A DNA stretch of 64,000 bases from an uncultured Aquimarina sp. Its GTDB lineage: Bacteria; Bacteroidota; Bacteroidia; Flavobacteriales; Flavobacteriaceae. Within the stretch, counting starts at the first letter, position 1. Each line of letters begins with the position of its first letter. The position numbers were made by a program, and so were the translations under genes. This document shows positions 38,295 through 46,649 of the stretch, piece after piece. The stretch spans positions 25,906-89,905 of the forward strand of contig CANMTP010000017.1 of the NCBI GenBank assembly GCA_947500845.1. Direction: 5' to 3'. The notes below the pieces were generated by a model. The model worked only from the letters and a program-made list of their open reading frames with translations. It did not search any database and was not told where the DNA came from.

Positions 38295-38564
38295 ATTTTT
38301 CTTTTTAAGTTAAAATTTATGTTCAACTCAAAGTAATTAATTGTAAGACGATGACATGTGCTCAAAAAAATTATATCTTGATGGAAATCGCAGTCTTTTG
38401 ATTATTTAAGTCAATATTATTTCTTTGTTAACAGGTTTTATGAATTCTAAAAAGAAGATGTGAGAATTTTAGTAGTTTTGAAAAATAATAAGCAAAGTTA
38501 TTAGGAATATGGTATACTTTTTGAAAACTATATTCGTTGAAGTAATGTCCCAAATAGTATAATT

Positions 38565-39251
38565 ATGCGAAGTACATTTTTGTTTTGCGTTTTAGGAGTA
38601 ATAAGTTTCTCTCTTCTCGGTCAAGAATATAATACATATGATGCCAATGGGAAGCGACACGGTAAATGGCAAAAAAGATACGAAAATAGTGATCAGCTTC
38701 GATATGAGGGAACTTTTGATCATGGAAAAGAAATAGGAGAATTTAAATTTTATAAACCTAGTGGGGGTAATACTCCTACAGCTATCAAAATCTTCTTAAA
38801 AGATAGTGATACAGTACAAATAAAGTATTTTACTGCTAAAGGAAAAGTGATAAGTGAGGGTCAGATGATAAATAAGGATAGAGTAGGAGTTTGGACCTAC
38901 TATCATAATGGATCTGACAAGATTATGATGACTGAATACTACAAATCTGGAAAATTAAATGGAGAACAACTTACTTATTTTGAAAATGGACAGTTAACTG
39001 AGAAAACCATCTATGTTGATGGTAAAAGACAAGGTAAAAGAACTATGTATTCTGAAAAAGGAGTTGTACTTAAGGAGTTTACATACGAAAATGATCAATT
39101 GCATGGTATGACCAAATATTATGATACTCAGGGAGAATTAATTATTGAAGGGAACTATAAAAGAGATCGTAAAGATGGTATTTGGAAATACTACGAAAAC
39201 GGAAAACTATCTGAACAGAAACTGTTTCCATTGCAAAAAAGTGGATCTTAG
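38565..39251 (+). CDS. Exported MORN-repeat protein (YwqK-like)
   Basis: The protein has 228 residues. The signal peptide is MRSTFLFCVLGVISFSLLGQ. The mature part repeats the MORN/YwqK unit: ANGKRHGKWQKRYENSD, KDRVGVWTYYHNG, SGKLNGEQLTYFENG, DGKRQGKRTMYSEKG, KRDRKDGIWKYYENG. The automatic name would be YwqK-family antitoxin, but no toxin gene is next to it and exported copies like this one are common in Flavobacteria. Function is unknown. The mnmA gene follows after a terminator (39289-39317). Confidence 0.85.
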   Translation: MRSTFLFCVLGVISFSLLGQEYNTYDANGKRHGKWQKRYENSDQLRYEGTFDHGKEIGEFKFYKPSGGNTPTAIKIFLKDSDTVQIKYFTAKGKVISEGQMINKDRVGVWTYYHNGSDKIMMTEYYKSGKLNGEQLTYFENGQLTEKTIYVDGKRQGKRTMYSEKGVVLKEFTYENDQLHGMTKYYDTQGELIIEGNYKRDRKDGIWKYYENGKLSEQKLFPLQKSGS

Positions 39252-39288
39252 TATCGTTTTATAAAATGCCAATATGATAAAACCCTAT

Positions 39289-39317
39289 AGCAATGCGCAA
39301 GCATTGCTTTTTTTATT
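39289..39317 (+). terminator. Intrinsic terminator with GCAA tetraloop between the MORN gene and mnmA
   Basis: A perfect 8-bp stem (AGCAATGC 39289-39296 with GCATTGCT 39301-39308) closes the tetraloop GCAA, then a T-run of seven to nine. It lies 37 bases after the MORN stop and before the mnmA -7 element (39321-39328), so mnmA is an independent unit. Confidence 0.85.
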
Positions 39318-39320
39318 TAC

Positions 39321-39328
39321 TATTTTTG
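39321..39328 (+). promoter_or_regulatory. -7 promoter element of mnmA
   Basis: TATTTTTG matches TAnnTTTG, immediately downstream of the hairpin terminator. Its position, after 39274, shows that the MnmA start at 39361 is the right one: an earlier ATG at 39274 would lie before the promoter. Confidence 0.6.
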
Positions 39329-39360
39329 CAAAGAAATTAGAACAGAGAATAGATTTTGTA

Positions 39361-40548
39361 ATGAAGAGAGTTATTGTAGGATTATCGGGTGGAGTAGACT
39401 CAAGCGTAGCTGCATATTTGCTAAAGGAGCAAGGGTATGAGGTTATTGGTTTGTTTATGAAAAACTGGCATGATGATTCGGTGACTATTTCAGATGAATG
39501 CCCTTGGCTAGATGATAGCAACGATGCACTATTAGTTGCCGAAAAACTAGGCATTCCATTTCAAACGGTAGATCTTAGTGAGCAGTACAAAGAAAAGATT
39601 GTTGATTATATGTTTAATGAATATGAAAAAGGCCGTACACCTAATCCGGATGTGTTATGTAATCGCGAAATCAAGTTCGATGTATTTCTGAAGATAGCCT
39701 TGTCTTTAGGAGCTGATTATGTAGCTACTGGTCATTATTGTAGAAAAGATACTATAGTAAAAGACGGTAAGGAAATACATCGTTTATTAGCAGGAAAAGA
39801 TGCAAACAAAGATCAGTCTTACTTTTTATGTCAGCTATCTCAAGAACAATTGTCCAAAACTTTATTTCCGGTAGGAGAATTGTTAAAACCTGAGGTTAGG
39901 GAGATAGCAGCAGCTCAAGATCTTGTTACTGCAGATAAAAAAGACTCTCAAGGGTTATGTTTTATAGGGAAAGTACGCTTGCCGGAGTTTCTTCAGCAGA
40001 AATTACAACCAAAACAAGGCGACATTATAGAAATACCTTCTTCTGAAAGTAAGTATTTGCATGAACCAACAGAGTTTACATCCAAAAAAGAAGAACTCGA
40101 ATTTCTTTCGGCAAAATATCGATATAATAGTAATGAAGGAAAAGTTGTAGGAAAACATCAAGGAGCTCATTATTACACTAAAGGACAACGTAAAGGATTA
40201 GCAGTTGGAGGTACTCCAAAGCCACTTTTTGTGATAGAAACCGATGTTGAAACGAATATAATTTATACAGGACAGGGTAAAAATCACCCTGGTTTGTATA
40301 GAAAGGCCTTATTTATTTCTAATGACGAACTTCATTGGGTTAGAGAAGATCTTAAACTTAAGGTAGATGAAGAACTTGAGGTAATGGCACGAATTAGATA
40401 CAGACAACCTTTATACAAAGCTACATTATATATGGTAGATTCTGGAATGTATGTAGTATTCAAAAATAAACAAAGTGCTATCACAGAGGGACAATTTGTC
40501 GCATGGTATATCAATGATGAGTTAGTAGGGTCGGGTGTAATTTCGTAA
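39361..40548 (+). CDS. mnmA: tRNA 2-thiouridine(34) synthase
   Basis: The protein has 395 residues from the Met at 39361 ([21 protein letters not shown]); the in-frame extension to 39274 crosses a terminator and promoter and is rejected. The PP-loop SGGVDSS binds ATP, and the catalytic Cys pair lies in [13 protein letters not shown] and [14 protein letters not shown]. It thiolates U34 of Lys, Glu and Gln tRNAs. The insert after the first Gly-rich loop ([23 protein letters not shown]) is of the Bacteroidota kind. The next gene, an NMO-like enzyme, starts 50 bases later. Confidence 0.96.
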   Translation: MKRVIVGLSGGVDSSVAAYLLKEQGYEVIGLFMKNWHDDSVTISDECPWLDDSNDALLVAEKLGIPFQTVDLSEQYKEKIVDYMFNEYEKGRTPNPDVLCNREIKFDVFLKIALSLGADYVATGHYCRKDTIVKDGKEIHRLLAGKDANKDQSYFLCQLSQEQLSKTLFPVGELLKPEVREIAAAQDLVTADKKDSQGLCFIGKVRLPEFLQQKLQPKQGDIIEIPSSESKYLHEPTEFTSKKEELEFLSAKYRYNSNEGKVVGKHQGAHYYTKGQRKGLAVGGTPKPLFVIETDVETNIIYTGQGKNHPGLYRKALFISNDELHWVREDLKLKVDEELEVMARIRYRQPLYKATLYMVDSGMYVVFKNKQSAITEGQFVAWYINDELVGSGVIS

Positions 40549-40597
40549 CTTGTTATCCATAAAATAATATTCACTTCTTAAAGATTTTTCTCGATTA

Positions 40598-41542
40598 ATG
40601 AATGAAATTAAAGAACTATTCAATATCCAATATCCAATTATTCAGGGTGGAATGATATGGGCTAGCGGCTGGAGATTGGCAAGTGCTGTTAGTAATGCAG
40701 GAGGATTAGGACTTATTGGTTCAGGCTCTATGTATCCAGATGTTTTGAGAGAGCACATACAAAAATGCAAAAAGGCTACGAACAAGCCATTTGGTGTAAA
40801 TATACCCATGTTATATCCTAATCTAGAAGAGATTATACAAATTATTATAGAAGAAGGAGTTAAAATTGTGTTTACTTCGGCAGGAAATCCTAAAACATTT
40901 ACAACATATCTAAAAGATCATGGTATTACTGTTGTTCATGTTGTTAGTAGCTTAAAATTCGCATTAAAGGCACAAGATGCTGGAGTTGATGCGGTAGTTG
41001 CTGAAGGTTTTGAGGCTGGCGGTCATAATGGTAGAGATGAAACTACAACGCTTACTCTTATCCCTATGGTAAAAGAGAAAATACGTATTCCATTAATAGC
41101 TGCTGGCGGTATTGCAACGGGTTCAGCAATGTATGCTGTCATGGCTTTAGGAGCAGATGGTGTTCAAGTAGGAAGTCGCTTTGTTGCAAGCCATGAGGCT
41201 TCATCACATATAGATTTCAAGAAGATGGTAGTAAATGCGAAAGAAGGGGATACACATCTTACGCTTAAAGAGCTTGCTCCAGTACGTATGCTTAAGAATA
41301 AATTTTATAGCGATGTGATGCAACTCTATGCCAAGGGGCCTTCAGTAGATGAATTGAAAGCATTGTTAGGAAGGGCAAGAGCAAAACGAGGTATGTTTGA
41401 AGGAGATCTGGAAGAAGGAGAATTAGAAATTGGTCAGGTGTCAGGATTAATTCACGATATCAAGCCTGCGGCAGTGATCATAGAGGATATGATCAGAGAA
41501 TTTAATGAAGCTAAAAGAAAAATGGAGCAAGTTTCTATATAA
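40598..41542 (+). CDS. Nitronate monooxygenase-like flavoprotein (2-nitropropane dioxygenase family)
   Basis: The protein has 314 residues and is a TIM-barrel FMN enzyme. QYPIIQGGMIWASGWRLASAVSNAGGLGLIGSG is the N-terminal family motif, VVAEGFEAGGHNGRDETTTLTLIP carries the catalytic His, and LIAAGGIATGSAMYAVMALGADGVQVGSRFVASHEA is the FMN-phosphate region. The family includes nitronate monooxygenases and enoyl-ACP reductase FabK; the HNGRDE motif supports the former group, but activity is not certain. It lies between mnmA and mazG, 9 bases before the latter. Confidence 0.88.
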   Translation: MNEIKELFNIQYPIIQGGMIWASGWRLASAVSNAGGLGLIGSGSMYPDVLREHIQKCKKATNKPFGVNIPMLYPNLEEIIQIIIEEGVKIVFTSAGNPKTFTTYLKDHGITVVHVVSSLKFALKAQDAGVDAVVAEGFEAGGHNGRDETTTLTLIPMVKEKIRIPLIAAGGIATGSAMYAVMALGADGVQVGSRFVASHEASSHIDFKKMVVNAKEGDTHLTLKELAPVRMLKNKFYSDVMQLYAKGPSVDELKALLGRARAKRGMFEGDLEEGELEIGQVSGLIHDIKPAAVIIEDMIREFNEAKRKMEQVSI

Positions 41543-41551
41543 CGTTATACT

Positions 41552-42325
41552 ATGAACTCAAGAGAAGACCAGTTAAAGGCTTTTGATAGATTATTGACCA
41601 TTATGAACGAGTTGCGTGAGCAATGCCCATGGGATAAAAAACAAACGCTACAATCGCTACGGCATTTAACCATAGAAGAAACGTATGAGCTGGGTGATGC
41701 TATTCTTGATAATGATCTCAATGAGGTAAAAAAAGAGCTTGGAGATTTATTATTACATATTGTTTTTTATGCTAGAATTGGTAGTGAAACTAACGATTTT
41801 GATATTGCTGATGTTGCTAATGAAATTTGTGAGAAACTCATCAATAGACATCCTCATATTTATGGAGATGTTCATGTCAATAATGAAGAAGATGTAAAGC
41901 GCAATTGGGAAAACTTGAAACTAAAAGAAGGAAAGAAAAGTGTTCTAGAAGGAGTACCTAAATCGTTACCAGCCTTGGTAAAAGCTAGCAGAATACAAGA
42001 CAAAGTCGCGGGAGTAGGTTTTGATTGGGAAGAACCTTATCAGGTATTTGATAAGCTTAAAGAAGAGTTGGAAGAATTACAGCACGAAATTAATATGAAT
42101 AACCAGGAAAAAATTGAGTCAGAGTTCGGAGATGTACTGTTTTCTATGATCAATTATGCAAGGTTTCTTAATGTTAATCCAGAAGATGCATTAGAACGTA
42201 CTAATAAAAAATTTATACAACGCTTTCAGTACTTAGAAAGAAAAGCTAAAGAAAAAAACAAAAGTCTAAAAGATATGACACTTGCTGAAATGGATATTTT
42301 TTGGGAGGAGGCTAAAGGACTATAA
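41552..42325 (+). CDS. mazG: Nucleoside triphosphate pyrophosphohydrolase
   Basis: The protein has 257 residues with two MazG domains: LRHLTIEETYELGDAILDNDLNEVKKELGDLLLHIVFYARIG (first) and KLKEELEELQHEINMNNQEKIESEFGDVLFSMINYARFLN (second), the EExxE..ExxD metal-binding signature. It hydrolyses NTPs to NMP and pyrophosphate; in E. coli it lowers ppGpp levels and removes damaged nucleotides. It is not a toxin-antitoxin element here, as no mazEF genes are near. It ends in a very strong hairpin. Confidence 0.95.
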   Translation: MNSREDQLKAFDRLLTIMNELREQCPWDKKQTLQSLRHLTIEETYELGDAILDNDLNEVKKELGDLLLHIVFYARIGSETNDFDIADVANEICEKLINRHPHIYGDVHVNNEEDVKRNWENLKLKEGKKSVLEGVPKSLPALVKASRIQDKVAGVGFDWEEPYQVFDKLKEELEELQHEINMNNQEKIESEFGDVLFSMINYARFLNVNPEDALERTNKKFIQRFQYLERKAKEKNKSLKDMTLAEMDIFWEEAKGL

Positions 42326-42386
42326 TACTTCTTGTTAAAGTAACCTTAGCTTTACTAAAATCAAGGTTACTTTAACAAGAAGTATT
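42324..42386. terminator. Perfect 24-bp hairpin at the end of mazG, probable bidirectional terminator
   Basis: Bases 42324-42347 pair without mismatch with 42363-42386 around a 15-base loop, starting one base before the mazG stop ends. No T-run follows on the plus strand (GTGCAATC). It stands between mazG and the convergent peptide gene, so it could stop transcripts from both sides or protect the 3' ends. Confidence 0.7.
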
Positions 42387-42429
42387 GTGCAATCTTTACT
42401 AATTCGGATTTAGAAATCTAATTTTTAGA

Positions 42430-42609
42430 TTAATCACATGTTATTTTACATTTCCCACATGGACTTCCAGATGTTTGGCTATAGCCCGGGCATCCGTCTT
42501 GTCTTAACGTGTTAGGAAATAAACCACCTCTAATATTGTGAGAGATTGTTGAAAGATTAGAAATTACATTTTTTTCCAGCTTCAAGTTTTTTATACTTCT
42601 TTTTTTCAT
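42430..42609 (-). CDS. Lanthipeptide-like precursor with double-glycine leader (59 residues)
   Basis: The frame begins ATG at 42609 and ends TAA at 42430. The leader MKKRSIKNLKLEKNVISNL then STISHNIRGG is the pattern I know from Bacteroidota class I lanthipeptide-like precursors (MKK.xxLKLxKxxISNLxxxxxxGG). The core after Gly28-Gly29 has 30 residues with four Cys (40, 51, 54, 58) and six Ser/Thr (34, 44, 46, 47, 49, 57), as needed for lanthionine rings. No LanB, LanC, transporter or protease gene lies in the window, so modification would rely on enzymes elsewhere. The 24-bp hairpin lies just downstream. The leader match is strong; actual modification is not shown. Confidence 0.72.
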   Translation of the reverse strand: MKKRSIKNLKLEKNVISNLSTISHNIRGGLFPNTLRQDGCPGYSQTSGSPCGKCKITCD

Positions 42610-42822
42610 AATAAGTTGGTTTTACGAATTACTAATATTTTTAAGATAGACATTAAAAGAGTTAAAAGGTCTTAAAAGAGTTAGATTTAACTTCAAAATA
42701 ACAGTACTTTAGGAAATTATTTTAGTATTCAAAATTAAGAGCATAACAATCAAAATTTTGAAGATAAAGTACATTCTATACGTTCTAGATCGAGAATATA
42801 TCTTTTCAATTAAGTTAACGGA

Positions 42823-43449
42823 TTAGTTTCCAAAAATAATCAAATCCTCTCTGATCTCTAATAGTTTAAACTTGAATCTATTTTTTATCCAAAGCAGGGT
42901 GTCTGTGGTATAAAAGAAGACATGAGTAGGATCATTTTTATACCACCAGGACCTAAAATTGATGCTTTTATTATATAAACTAGTTTTGCAGTATAGTTTT
43001 CCTTCTGGATTTAATAATGAAAATAAAAGTGAGAATTCCCTTGAGGGATTATGAAAATGTTCCATTACTTCACAGCAAACTATGTAATCATATTTATTCT
43101 CTAAAGCCGAGTTGTTTGGATCAAAGAAGGGGTCATACGTGATAATATTGTATCCTTTTTCTGTAAGTAGCGAAGTAATCACTGGGCCGCTTCCAGATCC
43201 AAAATCCAGGCCAGTATGATTCGCATTATATTCTTTAGAAATAGATTGAACTATAGGCGACACAAAATTTTGATAACCGATATCATGTATGTCATTTTGA
43301 TGCAATAAATATCGTTCTTTTTCTTCCTCGGGAGATAGATAATGTAACGGACATAGTAAGACTGCTTTGCACTTTGTACAACTGAAAAACTTCCGTTCTT
43401 CAATATGAACGAATAGCATGGTTTTCGAATCACACAAAGAGCATTGCAT
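42823..43449 (-). CDS. Class I SAM-dependent methyltransferase with N-terminal zinc ribbon
   Basis: The protein has 208 residues. A Cys4 zinc ribbon opens it (CSLCDSKTMLF, then FSCTKCKAVLL, about 3-30). The methyltransferase core has TGLDFGSGSGPVITSLL as motif I, and YDYIVCCEVMEHFHNPSREFSLLFSLLNPEGKLYCKTSLYN as the later motifs. Its substrate is unknown; the pattern is typical of small Bacteroidota methyltransferases acting on glycans or small metabolites. It begins 6 bases after the DUF349 stop codon, so the two are probably co-transcribed. Confidence 0.85.
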   Translation of the reverse strand: MQCSLCDSKTMLFVHIEERKFFSCTKCKAVLLCPLHYLSPEEEKERYLLHQNDIHDIGYQNFVSPIVQSISKEYNANHTGLDFGSGSGPVITSLLTEKGYNIITYDPFFDPNNSALENKYDYIVCCEVMEHFHNPSREFSLLFSLLNPEGKLYCKTSLYNKSINFRSWWYKNDPTHVFFYTTDTLLWIKNRFKFKLLEIREDLIIFGN

Positions 43450-43455
43450 TTACAA

Positions 43456-45777
43456 CTAGAGTTGTTTAATCTTAACCAATTTGGCTTTCCAAACCTCTAA
43501 GGTTTCTTTATGCTTTTGTATATTCTTTTGTACTTCTTTCACCAAAGGATTATCATCTTTGGTATTTTTGAAGAACTGAAGGTTATTTTCTAATTGACGA
43601 ATTTCTCCTTTTACTTCATCGATCTTTTTTCTAATAAAATTCTGCTCATTCCTTAGAGCGCGATCATCAGTTTGGTTAGATAACGCATTCAACTTATTGT
43701 CGTATTTAATAAGTTCTGTTTCTTTACGACCTAAATTAAGTTGCTTAAAAAGATTATCTAAAACCTTATTGTATTCAGATTCAATATTTTTCTTTTTATA
43801 GGGAACTCTACCTAGAGTTTTCCAGACTGCTATATTATCTTTTATAATTTTTAGGTCTGTTTCAGTATCTCCAGAGAGTTTCAAATCTTTAAGGGATTGA
43901 ATGTGAGTCTGTTTTTTTTCTAGCGAAGCAATTTCTTCTTTATTTGCCTCGTTTCGATCTGCGTGCAGACGATCAAAATATGAGTTACAGGCATCTTTAA
44001 ATCTTTTCCAAATTCGATCACTATCTTTTCGGGGAACATGACCAATTTTTTTCCAATCTGCCTGGATTTTTTTCATCAGAGGTGTGGTAACTGAAAAATC
44101 ATCACTGTCCTTGTTATCTTCAGCAATTTTGATCAGTTCCATCTTTTTATTTAGATTATCAAACTGCTCTTTTTTAAGTCCTTTGTAAAAGGCATTTTTA
44201 CTTCGATTAAAATTTCTAACGGCAGTTTTAAACTCACTCCAGGTTTGTTCATTTACATGAGAAGGAACCTTACCAGCTTTAAAAAATTCTTCTCGCAACG
44301 CCTCTATTTCTTTGATTTTTTGTTGCCAACCACTGTGATTACTGGGATGACTTGAACTAACTTCACTTATTTTCTTAATGATCTCTCTCTTAACTTCGAG
44401 ATTCATTTCATAAACCTTATCTAGTTCTTTAAAATGTTGTTGGCGATTTTCATGAATTTGTTTAGTTAAAGCACTAAACTTTTCCCAAATGGGTTCTCTA
44501 AATTCTTTACCTACCGGCCCTAAATCTTCTTTCCACATTTTGTGAAGTAACTGTAACTCTCTGAAAGCTCGGTTCACATCAGTTTCTTGCGCTAATTCTG
44601 TAGCACGTTCAATAATTTTAAGTTTTTGCTCAAGGTTGTGTTTAAAATCCAAATCCCTGAATTCTCTATTGAGATGAAGGAAATCATAGAAATTTTCGGT
44701 ATGGTGGTGATAGGTATTCCATACAGTGTTATACTTATCCCTTGGTATGGGACCAGCATTACGCCACCGCTCTTGTATATTTTTGAAATGATTGTAAGTA
44801 CTGTTAATACTTTCATCTACATTTAGCAGACTTTTAAGCTCATCAATTAACTCTAATCTTTTTCTTAGGTTTTCCTGAAGATCTTTTTTAAGATTTTGAT
44901 AGTAGGCGTTTCGCTTTTCTTTATAATCAAAATAAACCGAATTAAACTCTTTTTTTATAGGAGTAGAATAGTAGAAATCGATGATGTCCCCACCGTCAGC
45001 TAAAAACTCTTCCTTTTTCTGTTCTACTTCCTCATTGAATTTTTCATTAAACTCACTCCTGATTTCTTCAACATGTTCTTTGATTGCCTGAACTTTTTCA
45101 TTTTTAACCAATTCACGAAGTTCTTTGATCAATTCTTCCTTGCTCATTGCATGATAATCTTTTTTCTCGATATCATGACGCTCTAGTTTACTTTCATCCT
45201 CACTGTCATCGGCTACTGCTTCATCCATTTGATTTTGTACATGATGATTTTCAGAAGCTTCTTTTGCTCCTAAAATTTCTTCAGTATTATCTTTTAAACT
45301 TTCTTCTGCAGGAGTAACCTCTTTCTCAGTATCAGAAGTTTCTTTATTCTTCACTTCAGTTTCTGTACTATTAGGGTTCTGGGAAGTAGATTCTATATTT
45401 TCTTCTGTTTCTGCGATTATTGCAGCTTCTAAATCATTATCTGGCGCATCGCCACTCTTAGAATTGGGTGTGATATTATTTGTAGAATTTTGATCGATAG
45501 ATTCTGTATTTTCTTCTGCCTCTTCAATTATTGCCGCTTCTAAATCATTCTTAGGAGCTTCATTGTTTTCACTTTCAGGCTCTTGATTAGGTTCTACATT
45601 TTCTTCTGTCACAGATTTAGTAATCTCCATTTCAGAAGATTTGTTATCTTCCTCCTCAGATTCTGTTGAATTTTCTTCTTGATCTGTTATAATAGAATTT
45701 TCAGAATTATTTTCTAGTGTTTCTATCTTACTTTTTTCATTTCCATCTGCCTTAGGCAGGTTATCACGTGTGGACAT
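43456..45777 (-). CDS. DUF349 repeat protein with acidic repetitive N-terminus
   Basis: The protein has 773 residues. The first 200 or so are highly acidic and low-complexity, with a duplicated 20-residue block (NDLEAAII-type, residues 74-93 and 111-130). From about 280 the rest is a run of about five DUF349 units, charged helical bundles with Trp markers (HFKNIQERWRNAGPIPRDKYNTVW, LHKMWKEDLGPVGKEFREPIW, IKEIEALREEFFKAGKVPSHV, KIQADWKKIGHVPRKDSDRIW, IAVWKTLGRVPYKKKN). The function of DUF349 is unknown. It has no signal peptide. It is co-directional with a small methyltransferase gene downstream. Confidence 0.88.
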   Translation of the reverse strand: MSTRDNLPKADGNEKSKIETLENNSENSIITDQEENSTESEEEDNKSSEMEITKSVTEENVEPNQEPESENNEAPKNDLEAAIIEEAEENTESIDQNSTNNITPNSKSGDAPDNDLEAAIIAETEENIESTSQNPNSTETEVKNKETSDTEKEVTPAEESLKDNTEEILGAKEASENHHVQNQMDEAVADDSEDESKLERHDIEKKDYHAMSKEELIKELRELVKNEKVQAIKEHVEEIRSEFNEKFNEEVEQKKEEFLADGGDIIDFYYSTPIKKEFNSVYFDYKEKRNAYYQNLKKDLQENLRKRLELIDELKSLLNVDESINSTYNHFKNIQERWRNAGPIPRDKYNTVWNTYHHHTENFYDFLHLNREFRDLDFKHNLEQKLKIIERATELAQETDVNRAFRELQLLHKMWKEDLGPVGKEFREPIWEKFSALTKQIHENRQQHFKELDKVYEMNLEVKREIIKKISEVSSSHPSNHSGWQQKIKEIEALREEFFKAGKVPSHVNEQTWSEFKTAVRNFNRSKNAFYKGLKKEQFDNLNKKMELIKIAEDNKDSDDFSVTTPLMKKIQADWKKIGHVPRKDSDRIWKRFKDACNSYFDRLHADRNEANKEEIASLEKKQTHIQSLKDLKLSGDTETDLKIIKDNIAVWKTLGRVPYKKKNIESEYNKVLDNLFKQLNLGRKETELIKYDNKLNALSNQTDDRALRNEQNFIRKKIDEVKGEIRQLENNLQFFKNTKDDNPLVKEVQKNIQKHKETLEVWKAKLVKIKQL

Positions 45778-45917
45778 TGTGTGAACGTTTTTGTTTGTCT
45801 GAGCTTAATCTATTACTAAGATACTAACATATTAGAAAACCTCAAAGTTATTGAAGGGTTTTAAGAATGCCAAGAAAAAGGGAAAGTAAGAATTTTATGA
45901 CAAAACCATTATAAACG

Positions 45918-46649
45918 CTATGTGTTCCAGATTTCCCAAGCCTTTTCTGCTTGTAAAATTAACATTTGTAATCCGTTAGAGGTTCTAGCTCCTTGTTTTT
46001 GGCCTTTTTTCATAAAAGTGGTTTGATCAGGATTGTAGATCAAATCATATAGTACATGATTTTCTGTAAGATGTTCATAGGGAATGTCGGGATAATCATT
46101 AATATTAGGATGTGTTCCTAAAGGAGTACAATTAATAATTAATTTGTGGGATCGAATAATGTCTTCGTCTAAGTCATCGTAACCCATCTCATTCAATTCA
46201 GGGTTTCTGGAAACAAAAGTATATGATATTCCTAGTTTTTGTAATGCATAACCAATAGCTTTTGAGGCTCCTCCAGTACCTAGAATTAATGCTTTTTTGA
46301 TGGTTTTGCTTAGAAGAGGTTTTAATGATTCTATAAATCCGTAATAATCACTATTATAGCCAGTTAATCTTTGATCTTTTTCAATTTTTATAACGTTAAC
46401 AGCTCCTATTTCTTTAGCAATGAAGTCCAAATTATCTAGATAAGGAATTACCGCTTCTTTATAGGGTATGGTAACATTTAATCCTCTTATATTTGGATTG
46501 TTGATTACCTGTTTAAGTTCTTCAATTTTGTTCAGGTCAAAGTTACTATATTCACAATTAGAGTTTTCTCTATTAAATTTCTCAGAAAAATATCCCTTAG
46601 AAAAAGAATAGCTTATATTCCTACCAAGCAAGCCATATATTTTTTTCAT
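45918..46649 (-). CDS. aroE: Shikimate dehydrogenase
   Basis: The protein has 243 residues, a little shorter than many AroE enzymes. The substrate site has NISYSFSKGYFSEKF and NVTIPYKEAVIPYLD with the catalytic Lys, and the NADP site is ALILGTGGASKAIGYAL; INCTPLGTHPN and GLQMLILQAEKAWEIW follow. It reduces 3-dehydroshikimate in aromatic amino-acid synthesis. It overlaps the stop of the DUF368 gene upstream by one base, so three genes (DUF368, DUF368, aroE) form an operon. Confidence 0.95.
   Translation of the reverse strand: MKKIYGLLGRNISYSFSKGYFSEKFNRENSNCEYSNFDLNKIEELKQVINNPNIRGLNVTIPYKEAVIPYLDNLDFIAKEIGAVNVIKIEKDQRLTGYNSDYYGFIESLKPLLSKTIKKALILGTGGASKAIGYALQKLGISYTFVSRNPELNEMGYDDLDEDIIRSHKLIINCTPLGTHPNINDYPDIPYEHLTENHVLYDLIYNPDQTTFMKKGQKQGARTSNGLQMLILQAEKAWEIWNT

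Noticed and set aside
38565..39251. Toxin-antitoxin reading of the YwqK-like gene
   Set aside because: No toxin partner is present; the protein is exported and made of MORN-type repeats.
39274..39360. N-terminal extension of MnmA
   Set aside because: It crosses a terminator and a -7 element; the PP-loop domain starts normally at 39361.
41552..42325. Toxin-antitoxin reading of MazG
   Set aside because: MazG is a pyrophosphohydrolase; no mazE or mazF genes are adjacent.
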